Source: Streptosporangiaceae bacterium
GTDB taxonomy: Bacteria > Actinomycetota > Actinomycetes > Streptosporangiales > Streptosporangiaceae
Length of the DNA: 6,128 nucleotides
Direction: 5' to 3'
Assembly: GCA_030040815.1 (NCBI GenBank)
Contig: JASHSZ010000132.1
Location: 1 to 6,128, forward strand
Below the pieces are notes generated by a model, which did not search any database, was not told where the DNA came from, and was given only the letters and a program-made list of their open reading frames with translations. This document shows positions 1 through 5,508 of the stretch, in pieces. Both the position numbers and the translations under genes were made by a program. Position 1 is the first letter of the stretch; every line of letters starts with the position of its first letter.

Positions 1-54
1 GACCAGTCAACAATCCCGGGCGCGCAACGCACCACCGTCGGTCGGCGGATGTCA

Positions 55-318
55 TCAATAGCTGCGGCTGCGCTCGTCAAGCGCTCGTAGGGCCTCGGCG
101 AAGGGCTGCTCTAGCCAGGCGAGGTGATCGGCCTCGCCGTGATGATGCGTCGTGACCTGGTCGGACCTGCGGACGGCAGTGTGCCGGACGTATTCGCGGG
201 CACCTTCGACAAGCGTCCGGATATAGCGGATGCCTTCGGGGTCGGCTGTGCCCGGCGTGGGCAGGCGGCCGCGGACATCACCGGGCCAGGATTGCCCTGG
301 TGGCTTACTCTGTCTCAC
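55..318 (-). CDS. Small unassigned reading frame or 3' remnant of a broken gene
   Basis: I do not recognise this protein. Read from a GTG at 318 it would be 87 residues, polar and charged, with a hydrophilic His-rich patch (TTHHHGEADHLAWLEQPF) and an acidic/basic C-terminus ending RSRSY. About 73% of its third codon positions are G or C, similar to the real genes here, and the bias is strongest after the first ten or so codons. Those first codons (AGA, AGT, CCA, CCA, CAA) look non-coding. The frame stays open further upstream, but only antisense to the DinB gene, so I do not extend it. There is no clear ribosome-binding site before the GTG. The coding-like part therefore begins near 290 without a start codon of its own, which fits the tail of a truncated gene as well as a small intact gene. 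It would be transcribed divergently from the DinB gene, 21 bp away. Positions 1-54 show nothing I can assign. Confidence 0.3.
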   Translation of the reverse strand: MRQSKPPGQSWPGDVRGRLPTPGTADPEGIRYIRTLVEGAREYVRHTAVRRSDQVTTHHHGEADHLAWLEQPFAEALRALDERSRSY

Positions 319-339
319 CCCGCTGGCACACTGGCCGAC

Positions 340-939
340 ATGACGATATCGGACCAGAAAGCAGATCTGCGCCGTTACCTCCAGCAGGCCAGGGACGCCA
401 TGCTGTGGAAGGTGGATGGGCTGTCGGAGTACGACATCCGCCGCCCGCTGACGCCGACCGGCACCAACCTGCTCGGCCTGGTGAAGCACCTGACCGGCTG
501 TGAGATCGGCTACTTCGGGGACACCTTCGGGCGGCCGCTGACCGACCCTCCGCCTTGGACCGATGATGAGCTGCTGGAACGCGAGCCGATGACTGACATG
601 TCGGCCACCGCAGCCGAGCCGCGCGACTACATCCTCGGCTGGTACCGCAAGGCCTGGGCTCACGCGGATGAGACGTTCGACGCACTCGGACTCGACGCCG
701 TCGGCCACGTCCCGTGGTGGCCCGGTGAGCACGCAGAGGTGGACCTGCACCGGATCCTTGTCCACATGATCGCGGAGACGCACCGGCACGCCGGCCACGC
801 GGACATCGTCAGGGAACTCATCGACGGACAGGTGGGCCTGCGGCGAGACAGCACCAACTTGCCATCGAATGACCGGGCCTGGTGGGACGACTACCGGGCC
901 CGGCTGGAGCAGGTGGCGCGCACGGCCAGTCAGTCCTGA
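340..939 (+). CDS. DinB-fold / DUF664 family protein, putative thiol-dependent metalloenzyme
   Basis: This 199-residue protein has the length and pattern of the DUF664 branch of the DinB four-helix-bundle superfamily. Visible hallmarks are the GTNLLGLVKHLTG segment at about residues 41-53, which carries the first conserved His (H50), and the C-terminal helix HMIAETHRHAGHADIVREL (142-160), with the RHxGHAD signature typical of the family. H50 together with His/Glu residues in that helix is expected to bind a divalent metal. Relatives in actinomycetes include mycothiol-dependent transferases and 'mini-circle' proteins; the substrate is unknown and a thiol-transfer or detoxification role is inference. 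The frame is open back to 124, but family homology starts at the ATG at 340, so I chose that. The ribosome-binding site is weak. A TACTCT hexamer at 306-311 could be a -10 element, without a good -35. It is probably a single-gene transcript, cytoplasmic, and converges on the small minus-strand frame at 930-1148. Confidence 0.88.
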   Translation: MTISDQKADLRRYLQQARDAMLWKVDGLSEYDIRRPLTPTGTNLLGLVKHLTGCEIGYFGDTFGRPLTDPPPWTDDELLEREPMTDMSATAAEPRDYILGWYRKAWAHADETFDALGLDAVGHVPWWPGEHAEVDLHRILVHMIAETHRHAGHADIVRELIDGQVGLRRDSTNLPSNDRAWWDDYRARLEQVARTASQS

Positions 940-1148
940 TCCTTCTGCCGTATCGCACGTTCCAGTCTGCTGCGCAGCTCGCGACGCTCTTGGGTGAGGA
1001 CCTGCGTCTTGATCCGCTTCAAGCGCGGGCGCCGCTGGTCTGCGGGAATCCGGCGTTCCTGCTGGATCAGCAGACGCGGCGATCCGGAGAGGAACAGGGT
1101 TCCGACGCCTCGCGGCGCAACCGAGCCGATGAAGCCGCGCGTGGGCAT
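930..1148 (-). CDS. Possible small basic protein downstream of the luciferase-like gene
   Basis: I do not recognise this 72-residue product. It starts with ATG at 1148, only 12 nt after the TAA of the oxidoreductase gene and in the same reading frame, so it could be the second gene of a two-gene transcript. Third positions are about three-quarters G/C, which is coding-like. The N-terminal third is hydrophobic and Gly-rich (RGFIGSVAPRGVGTLFL); the rest is rich in Arg, Lys, Gln and Glu and probably helical, ending ERRELRSRLERAIRQKDQD. No ribosome-binding site is evident before the ATG, and its end overlaps the DinB gene by 10 bp in convergent orientation. Alternatives are a decayed gene end or plain non-coding GC-rich sequence. 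If it is not a gene, 940-1160 is an otherwise empty convergent spacer in which I see no convincing terminator. Confidence 0.35.
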   Translation of the reverse strand: MPTRGFIGSVAPRGVGTLFLSGSPRLLIQQERRIPADQRRPRLKRIKTQVLTQERRELRSRLERAIRQKDQD

Positions 1149-1160
1149 AAGCGCACAGGC

Positions 1161-2183
1161 TTACCGCCAGCCGAGTGCGGGCGCCACATGGGTGAGGATG
1201 CTGCCGATGACGTGGGCGTTGTAGTCAACGCCAAGCTGGTTAGGCACCGTGAGCAGCAGCGTGTCGGCGGCCGCGATCGCCGTGTCCTCCTTGAGCTGCT
1301 GGATCAGCAGATCCGGCTCGGCAGCGTACGTCCGACCGAATATCGCCTCGGTCTGGGCGTCGATCAGCCCGACCTCGTCAACGTCCTGGTTGCGACGGCC
1401 AAAGTACGCCCGGTCCTGGTCATCGACGAGGGCGAAGATGCTTCGGCTGACTGATACCCGCGGTTCGCGCTCGTGACCGGCCTTCTCCCACGCGTCATGA
1501 AATACCTTGATCTGCTCCGCCTGCTGCACGTGGAAGGGTTTGTCTGACTCATTGGTAATCAGGGTGGAACTCTGCATGTTCATGCCTAGCTCGGCTGCCC
1601 ACGCGGCGGTCCGCTGTGACGCGGCGCCCCACCAGATGCGGTCGCGCAGGCCTTCTGAGTGCGGCTCCACGCGCAGCAGCCCAGGCGGATTCGGAAACAT
1701 GGGCCGGGGGTTAGGCTGCGCGAAGCCCTTACCGCGCAGCACCTCGAGCAGCACCTCGGCGTGCCCGCGGGCCATGTCGGCGTCTGTTTCGCCCTCTTGC
1801 GGTTGGTGGCCGAAGTACCGCCAGCCGTCGATTACCTGCTCCGGTGAGCCGCGGCTGATCCCGAGCTGGAGGCGGCCGCCGGAGATGAGATCGGCAGCGC
1901 CTGCGTCCTCGACCATGTAGAGCGGGTTCTCGTAGCGCATGTCGATCACTGCGGTGCCGATTTCGATCCGGTTGGTACGCGCGCCGACGGCCGCCAGCAG
2001 CGGGAACGGCGATCCCAGCTGCCTCGCAAAGTGGTGCACGCGGAAGTACGCCCCGTCCGCGCCTAGCTCTTCGGCGGCCACCGCCAGCTCGATCGACTGC
2101 AGCAGCGCGTCTGACGCCGACCTTGTCTGCGAGCCGGGAGATGACGACCAATGCCCGAACGAAAGAAAACCTATCTTCTTCAC
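1161..2183 (-). CDS. LLM-class flavin-dependent oxidoreductase (luciferase-like monooxygenase)
   Basis: This is a complete member of the bacterial luciferase superfamily, a TIM-barrel enzyme that uses reduced FMN or F420 to oxidise or reduce an organic substrate in the cytoplasm. From the GTG at 2183 it is 340 residues. Visible hallmarks are the N-terminal strand VKKIGFLSFGHW (1-12), the LAVAAEELGADGAYFRVHHF region (33-52) whose His pair matches the EHH position of the family, the RIEIGTAVIDMRYENPL segment (72-88), and the diagnostic DLISGGRLQLGISRG block (98-112). The C-terminus DTLLLTVPNQLGVDYNAH (307-324) looks complete. The start is uncertain: GTG at 2183 matches the usual KKIGFLSF beginning, but the frame stays open and coding-like to a TTG at 2258 preceded by a GGAGAG motif, which would add 25 residues. 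The substrate and cofactor cannot be told from sequence. It is divergent from the GntR-ABC operon, and the intervening region may control both. Confidence 0.92.
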   Translation of the reverse strand: MKKIGFLSFGHWSSSPGSQTRSASDALLQSIELAVAAEELGADGAYFRVHHFARQLGSPFPLLAAVGARTNRIEIGTAVIDMRYENPLYMVEDAGAADLISGGRLQLGISRGSPEQVIDGWRYFGHQPQEGETDADMARGHAEVLLEVLRGKGFAQPNPRPMFPNPPGLLRVEPHSEGLRDRIWWGAASQRTAAWAAELGMNMQSSTLITNESDKPFHVQQAEQIKVFHDAWEKAGHEREPRVSVSRSIFALVDDQDRAYFGRRNQDVDEVGLIDAQTEAIFGRTYAAEPDLLIQQLKEDTAIAAADTLLLTVPNQLGVDYNAHVIGSILTHVAPALGWR

Positions 2184-2282
2184 CCGCACGGGAACGCGAG
2201 CCAGCCGGTCCGCATTCCTGCTGACGTCGTTCGCCGCGTCAAGCAGCAGCGGGTGCAAATCTCTCCGGCCCGACGTAGCAGC

Positions 2283-2348
2283 TCAAGGCCGCTGACCTGC
2301 CGAGTGCCGCCGACCAGCGGTGAATCGGTCGTAGTCAGACTCGGCCAT
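2283..2348 (-). CDS. 21-codon leader-like ORF upstream of the luciferase-like gene
   Basis: An ATG at 2348 is preceded, with 7 nt spacing, by GGGGGAG (complement of 2356-2362), the best ribosome-binding site for this transcript. The ORF encodes only 21 residues, beginning MAESDYDRFTAG, before a TGA at 2285-2283. It is in the same frame as the oxidoreductase, with just this one stop codon between them. It may be a translated leader peptide, the start of a disrupted upstream gene, or the original start of an N-terminally longer oxidoreductase. A second frame over 2310-2260 also looks coding, which favours disruption. No runs of a single amino acid codon or attenuator hairpins are visible to suggest classic attenuation. 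Confidence 0.35.
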   Translation of the reverse strand: MAESDYDRFTAGRRHSAGQRP

Positions 2349-2405
2349 CGCTCCGCTCCCCCAAGTCGACTGCGGGCACGCCAGTCATGCGGTCCGCGGT
2401 GCTTC

Positions 2406-2434
2406 TTGCCTTAAGTCGCAGTGACCGCTAACCT
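2406..2434 (+). promoter_or_regulatory. Candidate promoter of the GntR-ABC operon
   Basis: TTGCCT at 2406-2411 and TAACCT at 2429-2434 are separated by 17 bp and fit the TTGnnn / TAnnnT pattern of housekeeping-sigma promoters in actinomycetes. Transcription would begin near 2441, giving a leader of about 26 nt to the ATG at 2467. The operator palindrome at 2440-2455 covers this predicted start, as expected for simple steric repression. This is read from sequence only; the -35 match is partial. Confidence 0.5.
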
Positions 2435-2458
2435 ACTTCCACTAACTGATTAGTGAAA
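2430..2458 (-). promoter_or_regulatory. Weak candidate divergent promoter toward the luciferase-like gene
   Basis: On the minus strand a TAGGTT hexamer (complement of 2430-2435) fits the TAnnnT -10 pattern, with TTTCAC 17 bp upstream (complement of 2453-2458) as a poor -35. If real, its spacer lies over the operator palindrome and its -10 overlaps the -10 of the opposing promoter. The transcript would start near 2423 and run through the leader-like ORF into the oxidoreductase. The -35 matches consensus at only a few positions, so this is tentative. Confidence 0.22.
2440..2455. promoter_or_regulatory. Operator palindrome, likely binding site of the adjacent GntR/YtrA repressor
   Basis: The sequence CACTAACTGATTAGTG is a perfect inverted repeat with 6-bp arms (CACTAA / TTAGTG) and a 4-bp centre. 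It lies 11 bp before the repressor's ATG and over the predicted transcription start. YtrA-type GntR proteins are dimers that usually repress their own operon by binding such a palindrome, often with CTA/TAG-containing arms. A further CTAAC copy sits at 2428-2432, 14 bp from the one inside the left arm. The palindrome is seen directly; the assignment to this repressor is inference from position and family habit. Confidence 0.65.
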
Positions 2459-2466
2459 GCGTGGTT

Positions 2467-2859
2467 ATGATCGAGTTCCAGCTAGATACCGCGTCCGGTG
2501 TAGCCACCTATCTGCAGCTGGTCCAGCAGGTTCATCAGGCCTTGCGGCTCGGCTTGCTCCAACCGGGCGACCAGCTGCCGACAGCTCAGCAGGTCGTCGC
2601 CAAGCTGGCGATCAATCCGAACACGGTGCTCAAGGCCTACCGAGATCTTGAGCGCGAAGGCCTGGTGCGAGCCCGGCCGGGTCAGGGGACATTCATTGCC
2701 CGGGCGATGCCCCGCACCGACCCTGCCCTCCAGAGCAGGTTTCTCGGCTCGATGACCGACTGGTTGCGCTCCGCGCGCGCTGCGGGCCTCGGACCCGATG
2801 ACATCGAGGCGATCTACCGCACCGCGTTCCGTCACTGTTTCGCGGAGGGCGTGGCATGA
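2467..2859 (+). CDS. GntR-family transcriptional regulator, YtrA subfamily
   Basis: A 130-residue DNA-binding repressor. Residues 10-80 form the GntR winged helix-turn-helix: GVATYLQLVQQVHQALRLGLLQPGDQLP, then the recognition region TAQQVVAKLAINPNTVLKAYRDLEREG (39-65), and the wing LVRARPGQGTFIA (67-79). Only about 50 residues follow, too short for an FadR, HutC or MocR effector domain, and this short helical tail (FLGSMTDWLRSARAAGLGPDDIEAIYR) is the mark of the YtrA subfamily, which normally controls linked ABC transporter genes. I chose ATG 2467 because family members begin MIEFxLD and because GAAAG (2455-2459) is correctly spaced; the in-frame GTG at 2461 would have no room for a ribosome-binding site. 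Its stop overlaps the next start (ATGA), so it is translationally coupled to the ATPase. The ligand or signal is unknown; relatives respond to envelope stress or cell-wall antibiotics. Confidence 0.93.
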   Translation: MIEFQLDTASGVATYLQLVQQVHQALRLGLLQPGDQLPTAQQVVAKLAINPNTVLKAYRDLEREGLVRARPGQGTFIARAMPRTDPALQSRFLGSMTDWLRSARAAGLGPDDIEAIYRTAFRHCFAEGVA

Positions 2860-3755
2860 GCTTCGTGATTGAGGCCAGTGGCCTCGGCAGGCAGTACGGC
2901 AATCACTGGGCGTTGCGCGACTGCACGCTTGCGATCCCGGCAGGCCGGGTTGTGGGGCTCGTCGGGCCAAACGGCGCGGGCAAGACCACTCTGCTGCATC
3001 TGGCTGTCGGGCTTCTGGCACCGACGTCAGGCTCGATCAGAGTTCTCGGCGCAACTCCGGCAGATGGCCCGGTGCAGCTAGGCCGGGTCGGTTTCGTCGC
3101 CCAGGACACGCCCGTTTATTCGCGGCTCTCTGTTGCCCAGCATCTGCAGATGGGCGCGTGGCTGAACCCGGGCTGGGATAGCGAGATAGCCGAAGGCAGG
3201 ATCCGGCAGCTTGGCCTTGACCCGCGCCAGCGGGCGGGGACGCTGTCGGGGGGCCAGCGTGCCCAGCTCGCTCTCACTCTCGCGGTCGCGAAGAGACCCG
3301 AGTGCCTCATCCTGGACGAGCCGGTCGCGAGCCTCGACCCGCTCGCGCGGCGTGAGTTTTTTCGCAGCCTGATGGAACCAGTCGCTGCGCAGGGGGTCAG
3401 CGTCGTGCTTTCCTCCCACCTCATCGCCGACTTGGAGCGGGTCTGCGACTACCTGGTCGTGCTCGTCGCCTCGAGGGTGCTGGTTGCCGGGGAGGTCAGC
3501 GAGCTACTCTCATCGCACCACTGGCTTTGCGGGCCTCGCCGGACTCGGGCCAGCCTGCCAGCAAGTCAGGACGTGATCGAGGAGAGTCACACTGACAGGC
3601 AGAGCATCTTCCTCGTCCGCACCAGAAGCCCTGTCCATGACCCCGCTTGGACAGTCCGGCCGGTCACGCTTGATGACCTGGTCATCGCCTATATAAGCGG
3701 CCCGGCATCTACCGCCGAGCGCGCCGACCGGCCACGACTGAAGGTCATGTCATGA
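2856..3755 (+). CDS. ABC transporter ATP-binding protein, ABC-2 exporter type
   Basis: A 299-residue nucleotide-binding subunit that powers the adjacent permease from the cytoplasmic face of the membrane. All ATPase motifs are intact: Walker A GPNGAGKTT (37-45), Q-loop Gln83 (FVAQD), signature LSGGQ (130-134), Walker B LILDEP with Glu155 (151-156), D-loop SLD (159-161) and switch His188 (SSHLI). After the core, residues 205-299 form a C-terminal extension with a PVTLDDLVIAYI segment (269-280) that is common in drug-exporter and YtrB/BcrA-like ATPases, and a basic tail of no obvious function. Translation is coupled to the upstream regulator by an ATGA overlap and served by GGAGGG at 2844-2849, six bases before the ATG. 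It lacks a fused membrane domain, so it must work with the next gene, probably as a homodimer. The transported substrate cannot be inferred. Confidence 0.95.
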   Translation: MSFVIEASGLGRQYGNHWALRDCTLAIPAGRVVGLVGPNGAGKTTLLHLAVGLLAPTSGSIRVLGATPADGPVQLGRVGFVAQDTPVYSRLSVAQHLQMGAWLNPGWDSEIAEGRIRQLGLDPRQRAGTLSGGQRAQLALTLAVAKRPECLILDEPVASLDPLARREFFRSLMEPVAAQGVSVVLSSHLIADLERVCDYLVVLVASRVLVAGEVSELLSSHHWLCGPRRTRASLPASQDVIEESHTDRQSIFLVRTRSPVHDPAWTVRPVTLDDLVIAYISGPASTAERADRPRLKVMS

Positions 3756-4801
3756 TCCGGTTCAGCTGGCTGCAGTTCCGCCTGCAGGCCAAAGTGGCTT
3801 TGGCCGCACTTGCCGCCTTCGCAGTCATCCTGGTGATCACGGGACCCCACCTGGCCAACCTGTACGCCGACAGCGGCATCACCGGGTGCCGTGGCGCTAC
3901 CTGCGGGACCGCAGCCAGCGACTTCCTCAGCCGGCTCGCGGCCACCAGCCTTTACCCGATCACGTACGAACTCGGCATCGGGCTCATCCTTGCCGCGCCC
4001 GCGTTCATCGGCATTTTCTGGGGCGCTCCGCTAATCGCCCGTGAGCTCGAGACCCGCACGTTCGCCGTGGCCTGGACCCAGAGCATCACCCGCACCCGGT
4101 GGCTCGTGGTGAAGCTGGCGCTGACCGGCTTGGCTGCCGTGATCGTCACCGAGGTGCTGAGCCTCATGTATGCCTGGTGGGCGTATCCCGTCGGCAGGGC
4201 TGTCGATCTCGGCGGCAGCCAGTCCTGGCAGTTCCCCGGCGTGTTCAGCCAGGGCCGGCTCAGCTATGTGATCTTTGCCAGCCACGGCATCACCCCGCTC
4301 GGCTATGCGGCATTCTGCTTTGCTCTCGGAACCGCGACCGGGGCCCTCATCCGCCATGCCGTGCCCGCGATCGCCGTCACCCTGGCCATCTTCGCCGCGG
4401 TTCAGGTCGCGATGCCGCTATGGGTCCGCCCGCACCTCATCCCACCCGATCGGTCGGTCGTCGCCGGCCCCTTGCTCGTCGAGGCCGCGCGGGTGAACCT
4501 CGGCAACCTGACCGCCACGGCCGTACCCGGCGAGCCTGGCGCCTGGATTCTCTCCAGCGGAGCCATCGACGCCGCGGGGCAGCCTGTCACCACAATCCCT
4601 GCGGGGTGTTCGCCGCCTCCGCCGGCCAAGGCCCCTGACCCAGGCCAATGCATGGCCAGCCGGGGCATCCGCGAAGCCATCACCTACCAGCCCGCCAGCC
4701 GCTACTGGGCCCTCCAGTGGATCGAGACCACCATCTTCCTGGCGCTCGCGCTCGCCCTGATCGGTGTCTGCTGCTGGCGCCTGGGGCGCCGCCGAACCTG
4801 A
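3752..4801 (+). CDS. ABC-2 type transporter permease
   Basis: A 349-residue membrane protein forming the channel partner of the preceding ATPase. I see about six hydrophobic spans near residues 14-31, 74-95, 117-138, 178-199, 204-224 and 326-343. Arg/Lys-rich ends (MIRFSWLQFR, GRRRT) and the cytoplasmic loop ARELETRTFAVAWTQ with SITRTRWL (97-117) put both termini inside; this loop resembles the ATPase-coupling region conserved in ABC-2 permeases. Two loops face outside: 32-73, with Cys46 and Cys51, and a long Pro-rich loop 225-325, with Cys286 and Cys300, which could form disulfides. It starts with an ATGA overlap with the ATPase gene and has a GAAGG ribosome-binding site at 3740-3744. It is the last gene of the operon, followed by a stem-loop. 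An export or envelope-defence role is inference; no specific substrate motif is visible. Confidence 0.9.
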   Translation: MIRFSWLQFRLQAKVALAALAAFAVILVITGPHLANLYADSGITGCRGATCGTAASDFLSRLAATSLYPITYELGIGLILAAPAFIGIFWGAPLIARELETRTFAVAWTQSITRTRWLVVKLALTGLAAVIVTEVLSLMYAWWAYPVGRAVDLGGSQSWQFPGVFSQGRLSYVIFASHGITPLGYAAFCFALGTATGALIRHAVPAIAVTLAIFAAVQVAMPLWVRPHLIPPDRSVVAGPLLVEAARVNLGNLTATAVPGEPGAWILSSGAIDAAGQPVTTIPAGCSPPPPAKAPDPGQCMASRGIREAITYQPASRYWALQWIETTIFLALALALIGVCCWRLGRRRT

Positions 4802-4812
4802 CCGTCGGCGGC
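4788..4812. terminator. Stem-loop at the convergent operon ends, possible terminator
   Basis: GCCGCCGA (4788-4795) pairs perfectly with TCGGCGGC (4805-4812) around a 9-nt loop that contains the permease stop codon (4799-4801). It lies in the 24-bp gap region between the permease and the oppositely oriented response regulator, so it could stop transcription from either side. No T-tract follows on either strand, as is common for actinomycete terminators, so its activity is uncertain. Confidence 0.45.
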
Positions 4813-4825
4813 ATGAGTCCTGGCT

Positions 4826-5491
4826 TCACGACCCCAGGTAGGCAAGAACGGCGAGCACGCGGCGGTGATCGGCGTCCGAGGCCGGCAGGCCGAGCTTGCC
4901 GAAGATGTTGCTGACGTGCTTCTCGACAGCCCGCTCGGAAATCACCAGCCGGTCGGCGATCCCGACGTTCGACCGGCCCTCCGCCATCAGGGCAAGCACC
5001 TCGCGTTCTCGTGCCGTCAGCGCGGCCAGCGCGCTGGTATGGCGGCTGGCTCCCAGCAGCTGGGTAATGACCTCGGGGTCCAGCGCGGTGCCGCCCGCCG
5101 CAACCCGGCTGAGCGCGTCGACGAATTCGGCGACGTTCGCAACTCGGTCCTTGAGGAGGTAGCCGACGCCTGCCGCGCCTGCTGCTCCGCTGCCGGAGCG
5201 CATACCGAGCAGGTCGGCGGCATACCGCGTCTCGACGTACTGCGAGAACATCAGGATCGGCAGCCCCGGCCGGTCTCGGCGGATCGCTATCGCGGCGCGC
5301 AGCCCTTCGTCGGTGTGGCCAGGTGGCATGCGCACGTCGACGATCGCGACGTCGAGATCATGCTCGGCGACCGCGGCACGGAGCGCGTCGGCGTCACCTA
5401 CGGCAGCGACCACCTCGTGGCCGCGGTCGGTCAGGATTTCGACCAGACCGGCCCGCACGACGGCAGAGTCCTCGGCGATGACGATCCGCAT
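4826..5491 (-). CDS. Two-component response regulator, NarL/FixJ family (LuxR-type HTH)
   Basis: A 221-residue cytoplasmic transcription factor activated by phosphorylation. The receiver domain (1-120) has the acidic pair Glu7-Asp8 (IAEDS), the phospho-acceptor Asp52 (AIVDVRMPP), the switch residue Ser83 (LMFSQY) and the invariant Lys114 (GYLLKDR). The output domain is a LuxR/GerE helix-turn-helix: LTAREREVLALMAEGRSN (158-175) followed by recognition region IADRLVISERAVEKHVSNIF (178-197). Between the fourth helix and the Lys strand there is a stretch, GMRSGSGAAGAAG (96-108), about seven residues longer than is usual. It lies 17 nt after the kinase gene stop; the TAAGGAG spanning that stop supplies a ribosome-binding site, though 13 nt from the ATG is long. 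The partner is almost certainly the upstream kinase. Its target genes are unknown; the convergent ABC operon is a candidate only by proximity. Confidence 0.95.
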   Translation of the reverse strand: MRIVIAEDSAVVRAGLVEILTDRGHEVVAAVGDADALRAAVAEHDLDVAIVDVRMPPGHTDEGLRAAIAIRRDRPGLPILMFSQYVETRYAADLLGMRSGSGAAGAAGVGYLLKDRVANVAEFVDALSRVAAGGTALDPEVITQLLGASRHTSALAALTAREREVLALMAEGRSNVGIADRLVISERAVEKHVSNIFGKLGLPASDADHRRVLAVLAYLGS

Positions 5492-5508
5492 GCCAGTACG
5501 CCAGCTCC

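Noticed and set aside
319..798. Upstream part of the long minus-strand frame ending at 55
   Set aside because: It is antisense to the DinB gene, has no family resemblance, and is explained by GC-rich antisense openness.
882..1454. 190-residue plus-strand frame
   Set aside because: It overlaps the DinB end in another frame and runs antisense through the oxidoreductase C-terminus; no recognisable domain.
2482..3021. 179-residue minus-strand frame
   Set aside because: It is antisense to the GntR regulator and the ATPase Walker A region, both certain genes.
3688..3699. TATATAAG-like AT-rich spot resembling a -10 or TATA element
   Set aside because: It lies inside the ATPase gene, encodes the AYISG segment, and has no supporting -35; the permease is translationally coupled and needs no separate promoter.
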